Shown here: positions 56,321-64,000 of the stretch, piece by piece
Numbering within the stretch: the stretch's first letter is position 1
Layout: each line of letters opens with the position of its first letter
Source of the DNA: Cytophagales bacterium
GTDB lineage: Bacteria > Pseudomonadota > Gammaproteobacteria > Burkholderiales > Burkholderiaceae_C
Length of the DNA stretch: 64,000 nt
Direction: 5' to 3'
Assembly (NCBI GenBank): GCA_030054145.1
Contig: JASGCK010000008.1
Coordinates: forward strand, 1 to 64,000
Position numbers and translations under genes: made by a program
The notes under the pieces: generated by a model
Told to the model about the DNA's origin: nothing
The model's input: only the letters and a program-made list of their open reading frames with translations
The model's database searches: none

Positions 56321-57430
56321 ATGCGTATTGGCCTTCCCTTAGAAACGACCCCTCGCGAAACCCGCGTGGCGGTGACCCCCGAAACGGCGAAGAAATTGAT
56401 TGCACAAGGTCATCACCTTTTTGTGCAATCTGGCGCGGGCTTAGCCGCCAGTTGTACCGATGCGGCATACGCGGCGGTCGGCGCAACGATCACCGATAGC
56501 AGTACCGCGTTGACGTGCGAACTCGTACTCAAAGTACGCAGCCCTGCCAGTCACGAATTAGCCGCCATGAACAGCGGCACAACGCTGGTTGGGATGCTCA
56601 ATCCCTTTGACAAAGAAGGCCTGCAAGCCTTGAAGGACAAGGGCTTGACGGGCTATGCGCTGGAAGCCGCGCCGCGCACCACGCGCGCGCAATCGATGGA
56701 CGTGCTCTCTAGCCAAGCCAATGTCGCAGGCTACAAAGCCGTGATGATGGCAGCCAACGCCTACCAGCGCCTCATGCCCATGCTGATGACGGCGGCGGGC
56801 ACGATCAAAGCGGCGCGTGTCGTCATCTTGGGCGTAGGCGTGGCAGGTTTGCAAGCGATTGCCACCGCCAAACGCCTTGGCGCAGTGATTGAAGCCTCCG
56901 ATGTGCGCCCCAGCGTAAAAGAGCAGATCGAATCATTGGGCGCAAAGTTCATCGAAGTGCCCTACGAAACCGACGAAGAACGCGAAGCGGCGCAAGGCGT
57001 GGGCGGTTACGCCAAACCCATGCCGCCCGGCTGGCTGGCACGCCAAGCCGTAGAAGTGGCCAAGCGCGTCGCCAATGCCGACATCGTGATCTCGACCGCA
57101 CTGATTCCTGGCCGCGCCGCACCAACGCTCATCACCGAGGACATGGTCAAATCCATGAAAGCGGGCAGCGTGATTGTGGACATGGCGGCTGGCAAAGGCG
57201 CGGGCGGTGTTGGCGGCAATTGCCCGCTCACCGAAACCGATCAAACCGTTGTCAAGCATGGTGTCACGCTGATTGGCGAGACCAATATCCCAGCGCTGGT
57301 AGCGGCCGATTCGTCAGCCCTGTACGCCCGCAATGTGCTGGACTTCTTAAAGCTCATCGTGACCAAAGAAGGCACGCTGCAATGCCCAGCGGATGACGAC
57401 ATTGTTCAGGCTTGTTTGATGACGAAATAA
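56321..57430 (+). CDS. pntAA: NAD(P) transhydrogenase subunit alpha part 1
   Basis: 369 aa, NAD(H)-binding domain I. Start at MRIGLPLETTPRETRVAVTP with GGAG upstream; the frame extends 17 codons more. AAPRTTRAQSMDVLSSQANVAGY, VVILGVGVAGLQAIATAKRLGA and VSGNCP-type VGGNCPLTETD are typical. Part of the proton-pumping NAD/NADP transhydrogenase split over three genes. Confidence 0.96.
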   Translation: MRIGLPLETTPRETRVAVTPETAKKLIAQGHHLFVQSGAGLAASCTDAAYAAVGATITDSSTALTCELVLKVRSPASHELAAMNSGTTLVGMLNPFDKEGLQALKDKGLTGYALEAAPRTTRAQSMDVLSSQANVAGYKAVMMAANAYQRLMPMLMTAAGTIKAARVVILGVGVAGLQAIATAKRLGAVIEASDVRPSVKEQIESLGAKFIEVPYETDEEREAAQGVGGYAKPMPPGWLARQAVEVAKRVANADIVISTALIPGRAAPTLITEDMVKSMKAGSVIVDMAAGKGAGGVGGNCPLTETDQTVVKHGVTLIGETNIPALVAADSSALYARNVLDFLKLIVTKEGTLQCPADDDIVQACLMTK

Positions 57431-57441
57431 CAATCCCCGTC

Positions 57442-57461
57442 GTTCCCGCAAAAGCGGGAAT
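57442..57461. repeat. REP-like palindrome, copy 2
   Basis: GTTCCCGCAAAAGCGGGAAT, one base off the perfect palindrome, in the 66-bp gap between pntAA and pntAB. Confidence 0.85.
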
Positions 57462-57496
57462 CCACGGCAATGCCATATTTTTATTAAGGAACCCAA

Positions 57497-57823
57497 ATGG
57501 AAGCAGTCTCCCCCACCATTCTCAACCTCATCATCTTCGTGCTCGCTATCTACGTCGGCTACCACGTCGTGTGGACGGTCACTCCCGCGCTGCACACGCC
57601 GCTGATGGCGGTGACCAATGCGATCTCAGCCATCGTCATCGTCGGAGCCATGCTGGCTGCGGCTTTGACGGAAACGACACTTGGTAAAACAATGGGCGTA
57701 CTGGCCGTAGCGTTGGCGGCAGTCAACGTGTTTGGCGGATTCTTAGTGACGCGCCGAATGCTGGAGATGTTTAAAAAGAAAGAGCGCAAAGCCACGCCTG
57801 CGGCTGAAGGAGCAAAAAAATGA
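57497..57823 (+). CDS. pntAB: NAD(P) transhydrogenase subunit alpha part 2
   Basis: 108 aa, three hydrophobic helices of transhydrogenase domain II. NLIIFVLAIYVGYHVVWTVTPALHTPLMAVTNAISAIVIVGAM is characteristic, with a lysine-rich tail (KKKERK). ATGA overlap with pntB. Confidence 0.95.
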   Translation: MEAVSPTILNLIIFVLAIYVGYHVVWTVTPALHTPLMAVTNAISAIVIVGAMLAAALTETTLGKTMGVLAVALAAVNVFGGFLVTRRMLEMFKKKERKATPAAEGAKK

Positions 57824-59244
57824 GCATGAATCTCGTCACACTTTTATACCTCGTCGCGTCCGTGTGCTTTATTCAAGCGCTCAAGGGCTTATCGCATCCG
57901 ACCACCTCCATTCGCGGCAACGTGTTTGGCATGACGGGTATGTTGATTGCTGCTGTTACGACGGCAGCTTTAATTTATGAGCTGTCTAAAGGCTCGCTCA
58001 CGGGCTTGTCGTGGGTGCTGCTTGGGCTTTTGATTGGCGGCACGGCTGGCACGATCATGGCCAAGCGCGTCGAGATGACCAAGATGCCTGAGCTGGTCGC
58101 TTTTATGCACAGCATGATTGGTTTGGCGGCGGTGTTTATTGCCATTAGCGCAGCGGTTGAGCCCTATGCGTTTGGCATTGCCGCAAAAGGCGCGGCTATC
58201 CCTGGCGGCAATCGCATCGAGCTGGCGCTAGGCGCATTCATTGGTGCGGTCACGTTTAGCGGATCGGTGATTGCGTTTGGTAAGTTGTCGGGCAAATACA
58301 AATTCCGTTTGTTCCAAGGTGCGCCTGTGCAGTTCAAAGGGCAGCATTCCATCAACCTCGTGCTGGGGTTGGCAACGCTGTTCTTTTTGTTTGGCTACTG
58401 GCATTCGCAAAGTGATATGGATTTCGCGCTGATTGTGGCGCTGGGCTTTATTTTGGGCGTACTCATCATCATCCCCATTGGCGGCGCGGATATGCCTGTG
58501 GTCGTGTCCATGCTCAACAGCTATTCGGGCTGGGCGGCGGCGGGCATTGGCTTTTCGCTGAACAACTCGATGCTCATCATTGCAGGCTCGCTGGTTGGCT
58601 CTAGCGGCGCGATTTTGTCCTACATCATGTGCAAGGCAATGAATCGCTCGTTCTTTAACGTGATTTTGGGCGGCTTTGGCGGCGAGGCTACAACGGCAGC
58701 CGCTGGCGGAGCGGTTCAGCGCAACGTCAAGAGCGGTAGCGCGGACGATGCCGCCTTCGTTTTATCGAACGCCGAAACGGTCATCATCGTTCCTGGCTAT
58801 GGTCTTGCGGTCGCACGCGCCCAGCACGCGGTCAAAGAGCTAGCGGCCAAGCTGACCGAAAAAGGCATCAACGTGAAATACGCCATTCACCCTGTGGCGG
58901 GACGTATGCCAGGTCACATGAACGTGCTCTTAGCCGAGGCGGAAGTGCCTTACGACCAAGTACACGAAATGGAAGACATCAACGGCGAGTTTGGTCAAGC
59001 CGACGTAGCAATCATTTTGGGCGCAAACGACGTGGTGAATCCTGCGGCAATGACCAAAGGCAGCCCGATTTACGGTATGCCGATTTTGGAAGCCTACAAA
59101 GCCAAAACCGTCATCGTCAACAAGCGAAGCATGGCGGCAGGCTATGCGGGACTCGATAACGAACTCTTCTACATGGACAAAACCATGATGGTGTTTGGCG
59201 ACGCGAAGAAGGTGATTGAGGATATGGGTAAGGCGATTGAATAA
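57820..59244 (+). CDS. pntB: NAD(P) transhydrogenase subunit beta
   Basis: 474 aa. About nine membrane helices, then the NADP(H)-binding domain III (from about 300): VIIVPGYGLAVARAQHAVKEL, HPVAGRMPGHMNVLLAEAEVPYD, ILGANDVVNPAA and VNKRSMAAGYAG. Last gene of the transhydrogenase operon; a long inverted repeat follows. Confidence 0.96.
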   Translation: MSMNLVTLLYLVASVCFIQALKGLSHPTTSIRGNVFGMTGMLIAAVTTAALIYELSKGSLTGLSWVLLGLLIGGTAGTIMAKRVEMTKMPELVAFMHSMIGLAAVFIAISAAVEPYAFGIAAKGAAIPGGNRIELALGAFIGAVTFSGSVIAFGKLSGKYKFRLFQGAPVQFKGQHSINLVLGLATLFFLFGYWHSQSDMDFALIVALGFILGVLIIIPIGGADMPVVVSMLNSYSGWAAAGIGFSLNNSMLIIAGSLVGSSGAILSYIMCKAMNRSFFNVILGGFGGEATTAAAGGAVQRNVKSGSADDAAFVLSNAETVIIVPGYGLAVARAQHAVKELAAKLTEKGINVKYAIHPVAGRMPGHMNVLLAEAEVPYDQVHEMEDINGEFGQADVAIILGANDVVNPAAMTKGSPIYGMPILEAYKAKTVIVNKRSMAAGYAGLDNELFYMDKTMMVFGDAKKVIEDMGKAIE

Positions 59245-59249
59245 TTAGT

Positions 59250-59357
59250 GACACTCTGCATAACCACGTCCCGTTCGGACTGAGCCTGTCGAAGTCCTTG
59301 ATTTGATTAGGGTAACCCTTCGACAAGCTCAGGGCGAACGGGGTTTTGCAGAGTGTC
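59250..59357. repeat. Dispersed repeat, inverted pair with outer arms, copy 7; possible bidirectional terminator
   Basis: Inner arms CTGAGCCTGTCGAAG and CTTCGACAAGCTCAG (one mismatch) are flanked by perfect outer arms GACACTCTGCA (59250-59260) and TGCAGAGTGTC (59347-59357). Lies between the convergent pntB and yoeB genes, where a long hairpin could stop transcription from both sides. Confidence 0.85.
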
Positions 59358-59372
59358 CTTAGGCATCAGGCA

Positions 59373-59627
59373 TCAATAATGATGCCTAAGCTGCGCAATC
59401 AAAAGTTGCTGGCCTTCCACGCGGTACACCATCCGATGCTCGTCCGTTATGCGGCGTGACCAAAACCCTGCTAGCGCGTGTTTGAGGGGTTCTGGTTTGC
59501 CCACGCCTTCAAAGGGATCGCGGGCGGTTTCTTTGATGAGTTTGTTGATGCGCTCCACCATGCGCTTGTCTTGCTTTTGCCAAAACAAATAATCTTCCCA
59601 AGCACCATCGGCAAAGATGTCATCCAT
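59373..59627 (-). CDS. yoeB: YoeB-family ribosome-dependent mRNA interferase toxin
   Basis: 84 aa. DGAWEDYLFWQKQDKRMVERINKLIKE, DPFEGVGKPEPLKHALAGFWSRRITDEHRMVYRV and the C-terminal LRHHY are the YoeB pattern, including catalytic Glu, Arg, His and Tyr. Cleaves mRNA in the ribosome when freed of YefM. 12 bp after the antitoxin gene. Confidence 0.95.
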   Translation of the reverse strand: MDDIFADGAWEDYLFWQKQDKRMVERINKLIKETARDPFEGVGKPEPLKHALAGFWSRRITDEHRMVYRVEGQQLLIAQLRHHY

Positions 59628-59639
59628 AGATGGCGTGCG

Positions 59640-59921
59640 CTATGCTGCTGCCAGATCAGGACTTGTGGCTTCGATGAGTTGGCGTTTAACCCCCGCCTTG
59701 TTACTCAGTTGCTCAATGGCTTTGAGTAGGCGTTTCGCGTTAGCGGGGCTACGCAGCAAGTAAGCGGTTTCCTCTAGCGATTGATAGTCTTCTAGCGAGA
59801 GCATGACGACTGACTGCTGCTCGGAGTTGCGCGTAATGATGATGGGGTCGCGGTCATTGCAAACGCGATTCATGGTTGAGGCGAGGTTGGCGCGAGCGTG
59901 GGTGTAAGTGATGGCATCCAT
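59640..59921 (-). CDS. yefM: YefM-family antitoxin
   Basis: 93 aa. Phd/YefM DNA-binding domain: ITYTHARANLASTMNRVCNDRDPIIITRNSEQQSVVMLSLEDYQSLEETAYLLRSP. Neutralises YoeB and represses its own operon; paired TGTACA-like operator hexamers lie before the start. Confidence 0.94.
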   Translation of the reverse strand: MDAITYTHARANLASTMNRVCNDRDPIIITRNSEQQSVVMLSLEDYQSLEETAYLLRSPANAKRLLKAIEQLSNKAGVKRQLIEATSPDLAAA

Positions 59922-59931
59922 GTGATAAACC

Positions 59932-59949
59932 TGTACAGAAACAAGTACA
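59932..59949 (-). promoter_or_regulatory. YefM operator (paired TGTACA-like hexamers)
   Basis: Hexamer TGTACA (59932-59937) and AGTACA (59944-59949), 12 bp centre to centre, starting 11 bp before the yefM start codon. The core motif and spacing match what is known for the E. coli yefM-yoeB operator. Confidence 0.65.
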
Positions 59950-59974
59950 CATCATAACGTGATTTGAACTCTGA

Positions 59975-59994
59975 ATTCCCGCCTTCGCGGGAAT
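59975..59994. repeat. REP-like palindrome, copy 3
   Basis: Perfect palindrome ATTCCCGC-CTTC-GCGGGAAT between yefM and rfaE2, 13 bp past the rfaE2 stop. Confidence 0.87.
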
Positions 59995-60007
59995 GACGAC
60001 GCTCGCC

Positions 60008-60502
60008 TTAAATGTTTGATTGGATTTTTTTCACCAGCGCCGTGGTCGAGTAACCATCTACAAACGAGAGCGCCAGCGCTTTGCCGCCGTAGCTCTCGAC
60101 TAGCTTTGCCTCGGCAAGTTTGCTCATGTCGTAGTCGCCGCCTTTGACCAGCACATCGGGGTGCAGCTCGCCAATGATTTCTAGCGGCGTGTCTTCATCG
60201 AACCATGTCACTAAGCTGGCTGACTCCAGCGCCGCGATCAGGTGGGCGCGGTCTTGTTCGTTATTGAGTGGCCTGTCAGGCCCTTTGCCTAGGCGCTTGG
60301 CAGAGGCATCGGTGTTCAAAGCCACGACCAGTGAGGCTCCCAGAGCACGTGCCGCTGCAAGGTACGTCACATGGCCTTTGTGGAGCACATCGAATACGCC
60401 ATTGGTAAAAATAACGGGCTTGGGCAGTTTGGCGATAGCGAGCTTGGCCGCTTCGCGCGAAACGATTTTTTGAGAAAAGTGAGAAAAGTGAGAAAAGCTC
60501 AT
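60008..60502 (-). CDS. rfaE2: D-glycero-beta-D-manno-heptose 1-phosphate adenylyltransferase
   Basis: 164 aa, ADP-heptose synthesis for LPS core. Nucleotidyltransferase motif FTNGVFDVLHKGHVTYL, then NTDASAKRLGKGPDRPLNNEQDRA, VTWFDEDTPLEII and LVKGGDY. Start at MSFSHFSHFSQK, overlapping the upstream gene stop by 4 bp; the N-terminal SHFSHF comes from a 9-bp tandem repeat. A longer frame upstream lies within the previous gene and is not needed. Confidence 0.94.
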   Translation of the reverse strand: MSFSHFSHFSQKIVSREAAKLAIAKLPKPVIFTNGVFDVLHKGHVTYLAAARALGASLVVALNTDASAKRLGKGPDRPLNNEQDRAHLIAALESASLVTWFDEDTPLEIIGELHPDVLVKGGDYDMSKLAEAKLVESYGGKALALSFVDGYSTTALVKKIQSNI

Positions 60503-61344
60503 GCCACTTTGGGCGCAAGCGTTGCCGTTATTTCTTTGCGGAAACGGTTCAACTCTTGCACCGTCGTAAAGCTGCGCTCCATCAGCAAACTCATGTTGTG
60601 CAAGATGCGCTCGACGACTTTGTTTTCCCACACGGCATCAAAATTAATTTGCTTGTCCAGCCAGTGCTCTAGCCACTCGGGGTTGGGTAAGCGGCTTTGA
60701 ATGGTGTCGCGCGGAAACAGCGCCTTGTTCACGTGCAAATTGGTTGGATGCAGCGCCTGCGCGGTGCGGCGAGCCGATGCCATCAGTACGCCGATCTTGG
60801 CAAACGAGGCTTTGGCTTCTGCACCAAAATTCGTAATCGCACGTTTCATGTAACGCAGGTACGCGCCGCCATGCCGCGCTTCGTCTTGACTAAGCGTGGT
60901 GTAAATGTGTTTGATCACCGGCTCGGTGTGCCAGTCAGCCGCGCGGCGATACCAGTGATTTAGGCGAATCTCGCCGCAAAAATGCAGCATGAGCGTCTCT
61001 AGCGGCGGCGCGGGCTCAAACTCAAAGCGCACATCGTGCAGCTCTTGCTCGGTTGGGACTAGGTCGGGGCGGAAACGGCGCAAATACTCCATGAGCACCA
61101 ACGAGTGTTTTTGCTCTTCAAAAAACCAAATCGACATAAAGGCGGAAAAATCGCTGTCGTCTTTGTTATCACGCAAAAACATCTCGGTCGCAGGCAAGGC
61201 TGACCACTCGGTGATGGCATTCATGCGTATCGTTTGCGCTTGCTCTTCGCTCAAACTGGCCGCATCAAACTTGTCCCACGGGATATCTTTGTCCATGTCC
61301 CAGCGGACCGATTCAAGCTGTTTAAAGAGTTCTGGGTAAAGCAT
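60499..61344 (-). CDS. Ferritin-like diiron protein, acyl-ACP-desaturase-like
   Basis: 281 aa, all helical. Two diiron-type motifs: WFFEEQKHS in the middle and LSQDEARHGG later, with glutamates EWSALPATEMF and FCGEIRLNHWY also placed as ligands. Architecture is that of acyl-ACP desaturase / ribonucleotide-reductase-like ferritins. Could introduce a double bond or act as an unassigned oxidase. Coupled to rfaE2 by an ATGA overlap. Confidence 0.82.
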   Translation of the reverse strand: MLYPELFKQLESVRWDMDKDIPWDKFDAASLSEEQAQTIRMNAITEWSALPATEMFLRDNKDDSDFSAFMSIWFFEEQKHSLVLMEYLRRFRPDLVPTEQELHDVRFEFEPAPPLETLMLHFCGEIRLNHWYRRAADWHTEPVIKHIYTTLSQDEARHGGAYLRYMKRAITNFGAEAKASFAKIGVLMASARRTAQALHPTNLHVNKALFPRDTIQSRLPNPEWLEHWLDKQINFDAVWENKVVERILHNMSLLMERSFTTVQELNRFRKEITATLAPKVA

Positions 61345-61356
61345 GATTGAGCCTAT

Positions 61357-62064
61357 TTAAGATGGTTTGCGCAATTTTAACGTCATAAGAAGCGAATAAG
61401 CGGCACAGATCAGGCCAAATCCCGCACTCGCATATTGCCACATCACGGCATCAGGGTAGCCCATGTTTGTGACGAAAAGGCTTGCACTGATGAGCAGCAA
61501 AATAACCGATTGGCATGACAAATAGATCACGCCGTGTGTCCATGCCCGCTGGTGCAAGCGGCACGCCAGCTGCCAGCCCAATTGACCGCAACCAAACCCA
61601 AGCAACGCACCGACTAAAACATCAAGCGGCCAATGTGCGCCCACGGCAATGCGCGACAAGCCAACCCAACTTGCCAGACACAAAATGCCTATTAATCGCC
61701 AACCGCGCAATTTGAATCCCGCGATGAGCAACGAGGCAGCCACAAAGGCGGATAGCGTATGTCCTGATGGAAAACTAACCAGCTCCAACTTATGCCCAAT
61801 CAGGTGAAACTGCTCAGGCGCAAGCACCGCAGGCGGCCGCAGGATTTGCAGCCACTCTTTGAGCGTAGTGCTCACCATGCCGCCCACCACAGCAGAAATA
61901 AAAAGCCCCGTCATGACGTCGCTGCGCTTCAATTGCGGCAGCATCAGTGGTGTGCATAGTGCAAAAATCACGCTGGTGTGCCCCGTAATCGTCAAGCTTG
62001 CCCATAGCCAGTCGGGCAGCGCAGCGCAGGCGCTATTGAGCCAAAGAAAGAGTGCTTGGTTCAT
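61357..62064 (-). CDS. PAP2-family membrane phosphatase
   Basis: 235 aa, about six hydrophobic helices. Acid-phosphatase motifs: KEWLQILRPP, FPSGHT and SRIAVGAHWPLDV. Likely undecaprenyl-pyrophosphate or lipid A phosphate phosphatase. Start at MNQALFLW, overlapping the GT39 stop (ATGA). With the glycosyltransferase before it, a lipid A or cell-envelope decoration role is plausible. Confidence 0.88.
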   Translation of the reverse strand: MNQALFLWLNSACAALPDWLWASLTITGHTSVIFALCTPLMLPQLKRSDVMTGLFISAVVGGMVSTTLKEWLQILRPPAVLAPEQFHLIGHKLELVSFPSGHTLSAFVAASLLIAGFKLRGWRLIGILCLASWVGLSRIAVGAHWPLDVLVGALLGFGCGQLGWQLACRLHQRAWTHGVIYLSCQSVILLLISASLFVTNMGYPDAVMWQYASAGFGLICAAYSLLMTLKLRKPS

Positions 62065-63464
62065 GGTTGCGTACACAGGTAAAAATCAAAGTTGGCGTGC
62101 GCACCTTTGTAAGTACCCGCCTCGCCGTCCAGCTTGCGGCAACCCACGGGGCGCAGTAGCGGCATTTGCGACCAATCGACCCAGATAAAAGATTGCCCGT
62201 ATTCCAATGCGCCAAACCACAACTCAAACTGTTTGTTTTTGCCGTCCAGCGCCAGCACCTTGGCGGGGCGAGCATACCAAGCTAGGCGACTAGCCAGCGT
62301 CCAATTGCTGACGGCTAGTGCATTGGCGTGATGCTCGGTTTGCAACGCACGAGCCTTCACAGACGCGGCTTGCCAGTCATGCAAGTCGGCGAATGGATTG
62401 TGAGTTTTAAAAAGCGACTGGCCTTGCCACTGCCCACCATTCAACATAAAAAAACCAACTGCCGCGATCAGCAAAACTTGCCACGCACCTAGCCCACAGA
62501 TCAATACCCATGCGGCTTTGCGAGCACTCCACAGATATTGCAAACCAAGTGCAGACAGCGGCAATAGCGCCAACCACGCACCCGCTGTCCAATGCGGCAG
62601 CGCGGCACCTTTGCTAGACAACCACAGCGTCACGAGTAGCAGTGGCAAACCAAATGCCAAGCAAACCCGCGTGAGTTCGACGTGTTTTTTGCGTAATCTC
62701 AACAAGTAAACGAGCAGCCCAATGAGCGGCAACAAACCATACGCAATTAATTGAACAGCGCCGTAAGCCAATACCCGCTTGGCTTGCCAAGCATTCGTAT
62801 TGCCATCCGCGTGATTGATTTGGTAAGCAAACGACACCCAATCATGCTGGGCATTCCACAGCAAGACAGGTGCAATCAAAACCATTGCAATCAGCGCAGC
62901 AAGCCAAACGCCACTTTGCTTAACAAGCAAAGCGCCATACTGTGGCAGTAACACCATCGCCACGCCTAGCGCTAAAAAAACGCCCGTGTATTTAGTCAAC
63001 CCCGCAAGCCCTAATGCCACGCCAAGCCACAACCAGTATGACTTGCGCGATATATCAAACGACAACTTCCAGGTCAAAACCATCACCCAAAGCGTCAGCG
63101 GTAACAGCAACGTATCAGGAACCAAAGCCAGCCCAAGCAATTGATGCATGGGTGAGAGCAAAAACAAAATCAGTGCCCACACGGAAAAGCGCCACAGCGC
63201 CCATGCAGTCACGCCCCACAGCGCAAGAGGCGAAGCACGCATCAGCCAATCCCCAGCCGCCCACAGATTGCTCGCCCAAACAAACGGCATTTGCACCCAG
63301 CCAACTAGCGGCGGATGATCAAAATACGACAGCGCAGGATGCAAGGCGTAGAGCGCGTAGTGTGCCTCGTCCACCGACAAGCCAAGCGCAAAGCCAAGAT
63401 AGATATGCCCTGCAAGGCAGATAGCACACGCAAGCCATAGCAGATAAGGCTTTGGCTTAAGCAT
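62061..63464 (-). CDS. ArnT/GT39-like membrane glycosyltransferase
   Basis: 467 aa with many hydrophobic helices. The N-terminal loop DEAHYALYALHPALSYFDHPPLVGW carries the catalytic-type acidic residue and the DHPP motif of PMT/ArnT-like enzymes. Transfers a sugar from a lipid carrier on the periplasmic side. Start at MLKPKPYLLW. Overlaps the following phosphatase gene and, by 8 bp, the end of the histidine phosphatase gene. Confidence 0.88.
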   Translation of the reverse strand: MLKPKPYLLWLACAICLAGHIYLGFALGLSVDEAHYALYALHPALSYFDHPPLVGWVQMPFVWASNLWAAGDWLMRASPLALWGVTAWALWRFSVWALILFLLSPMHQLLGLALVPDTLLLPLTLWVMVLTWKLSFDISRKSYWLWLGVALGLAGLTKYTGVFLALGVAMVLLPQYGALLVKQSGVWLAALIAMVLIAPVLLWNAQHDWVSFAYQINHADGNTNAWQAKRVLAYGAVQLIAYGLLPLIGLLVYLLRLRKKHVELTRVCLAFGLPLLLVTLWLSSKGAALPHWTAGAWLALLPLSALGLQYLWSARKAAWVLICGLGAWQVLLIAAVGFFMLNGGQWQGQSLFKTHNPFADLHDWQAASVKARALQTEHHANALAVSNWTLASRLAWYARPAKVLALDGKNKQFELWFGALEYGQSFIWVDWSQMPLLRPVGCRKLDGEAGTYKGAHANFDFYLCTQP

Positions 63465-63999
63465 AGGTTTGCATCGCTCGCCCCACCTCATCATCCAAAT
63501 GCGGCAGCGTGTTAAAGGTAAGCAGCACGCAGCGCTTGGGCGTAACCAATAACTCGCTCACAGCGGTGTTGCGCATTCGCATATTGAGCTCAATCCCCGC
63601 TTCGTGCGAAAGCCCCAGCACCTGAGCCACCGCGCTCGATAGCGGGCCACCGCTAGACGAGATCAAAACCGACTGCGCATCCGAGTGACGAATGTCATCC
63701 AGCACCGCCATCACGCCAGCGGCAAACTCGGCATAGGTCGTCATGCCCGCAGGCTGCACCTCGCCGCGCATCCACGCGCCAATGCCTTTGCGCAGCATCG
63801 TAAAGTGCTGCTTGTAGCCCGCGCCAGAAGTGGGCGACTTGAGGGTGGCGAGTTGCTCTGAGCTGAGGATCGCGCCAATAACAGCTTCGGAGTCGTACTC
63901 GTTCAAGCCTGCCCGCAAAGCCATATTGGGCAAGGGCTGCGCGAGGGCTATTCCCTGATAGGTTTGCGCATGACGACGTAGCGTGCCTGCATAAGCCGC
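63457..63999 (-). CDS. Histidine phosphatase family protein (5' end outside window)
   Basis: About 181 residues visible, open to the window edge. AGTLRRHAQTYQGIA and FNEYD-like LNEYDSEAV are the middle part of the phosphoglycerate-mutase-like fold; VLISSSGGPLSSAVAQVLGL is the second catalytic region, where many family members have SHGG and this one has SSGG. The N-terminal RHG motif would lie beyond base 64000. Confidence 0.85.
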   Translation of the reverse strand, partial: AAYAGTLRRHAQTYQGIALAQPLPNMALRAGLNEYDSEAVIGAILSSEQLATLKSPTSGAGYKQHFTMLRKGIGAWMRGEVQPAGMTTYAEFAAGVMAVLDDIRHSDAQSVLISSSGGPLSSAVAQVLGLSHEAGIELNMRMRNTAVSELLVTPKRCVLLTFNTLPHLDDEVGRAMQTYA

Positions 64000-64000
64000 A

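Overview
The window reads as a chromosomal stretch of a betaproteobacterium of the order Burkholderiales. The evidence is the 16S rRNA 5' part at the left edge, the IIA-Man/HPr/EI phosphotransferase cluster, the thiL-pgpA-pncC and trpE-G-D-C neighbourhoods, the pyk/fba/purC/purE/purK/sua5 block, the tsaB-rimI-UDG-like trio and the three-part transhydrogenase pntAA-AB-B. Genus cannot be fixed from sequence reading alone; moderate GC and paired TRAP transporters fit Alcaligenaceae- or Comamonadaceae-like lineages.

Layout. 1-444: 5' part of a 16S rRNA gene (minus strand) with its leader and promoter region up to 806. 807-3182: PTS phosphorelay genes. 3260-4452: cobalamin adenosyltransferase and a TetR regulator. 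4545-11203: a tightly overlapping operon for lipid modification (FAD amine oxidase-like, DUF1365, Cfa-like methyltransferase, chalcone-isomerase-like, SDR, NTF2-like) ending in a PIN protein and an MFS exporter. 11212-18542: M20 peptidase, then pncC / pgpA / thiL / apaG, with a three-gene restriction-modification unit (two C5 methyltransferases and a probable SacI-like nuclease) lodged between pncC and pgpA. 18579-27933: rpe, two VapBC-like toxin-antitoxin modules, the trp operon (with a KirBac-type channel gene inside it), a UDG-like gene and proA. 27930-30021: BepA-like M48 protease and moaC. 30071-41463: two paralogous TRAP transporters around a LysR gene, a YcsI-family protein and a giant HyuAB-type 5-oxoprolinase, together a predicted pyroglutamate uptake and breakdown locus. 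41515-51065: pyk, a small island (integrase, damaged-looking porin, tiny membrane proteins flanked by identical terminators), fba, a fused purC-purE gene, purK and sua5. 51135-59244: an inactive-looking GDSL lipoprotein, dacB, EamA exporter, tsaB, rimI, UDG-like, pntAA-AB-B. 59373-64000: yefM-yoeB, rfaE2, ferritin-like protein, PAP2 phosphatase, GT39 glycosyltransferase and a histidine phosphatase cut by the window edge.

Two families of small palindromic repeats punctuate the window. One has the core CTTCGACAAGCTCAG (seven sites, three inside reading frames: trpG, proA and the UDG-like gene); the other is a REP-like element with arms ATTCCCGC/GCGGGAAT (three sites). Accessory modules sit at the joints of otherwise conserved operons: R-M between pgpA and pncC, TA modules between rpe and trpE, and integrase/porin between pyk and fba. 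The most notable items are the duplicated rpe tail that brackets a TA cassette, the PurC-PurE fusion, the in-frame repeat insertions, the ion channel inside the trp operon, the two-TRAP pyroglutamate locus and a possible Trp-rich leader peptide before trpE.
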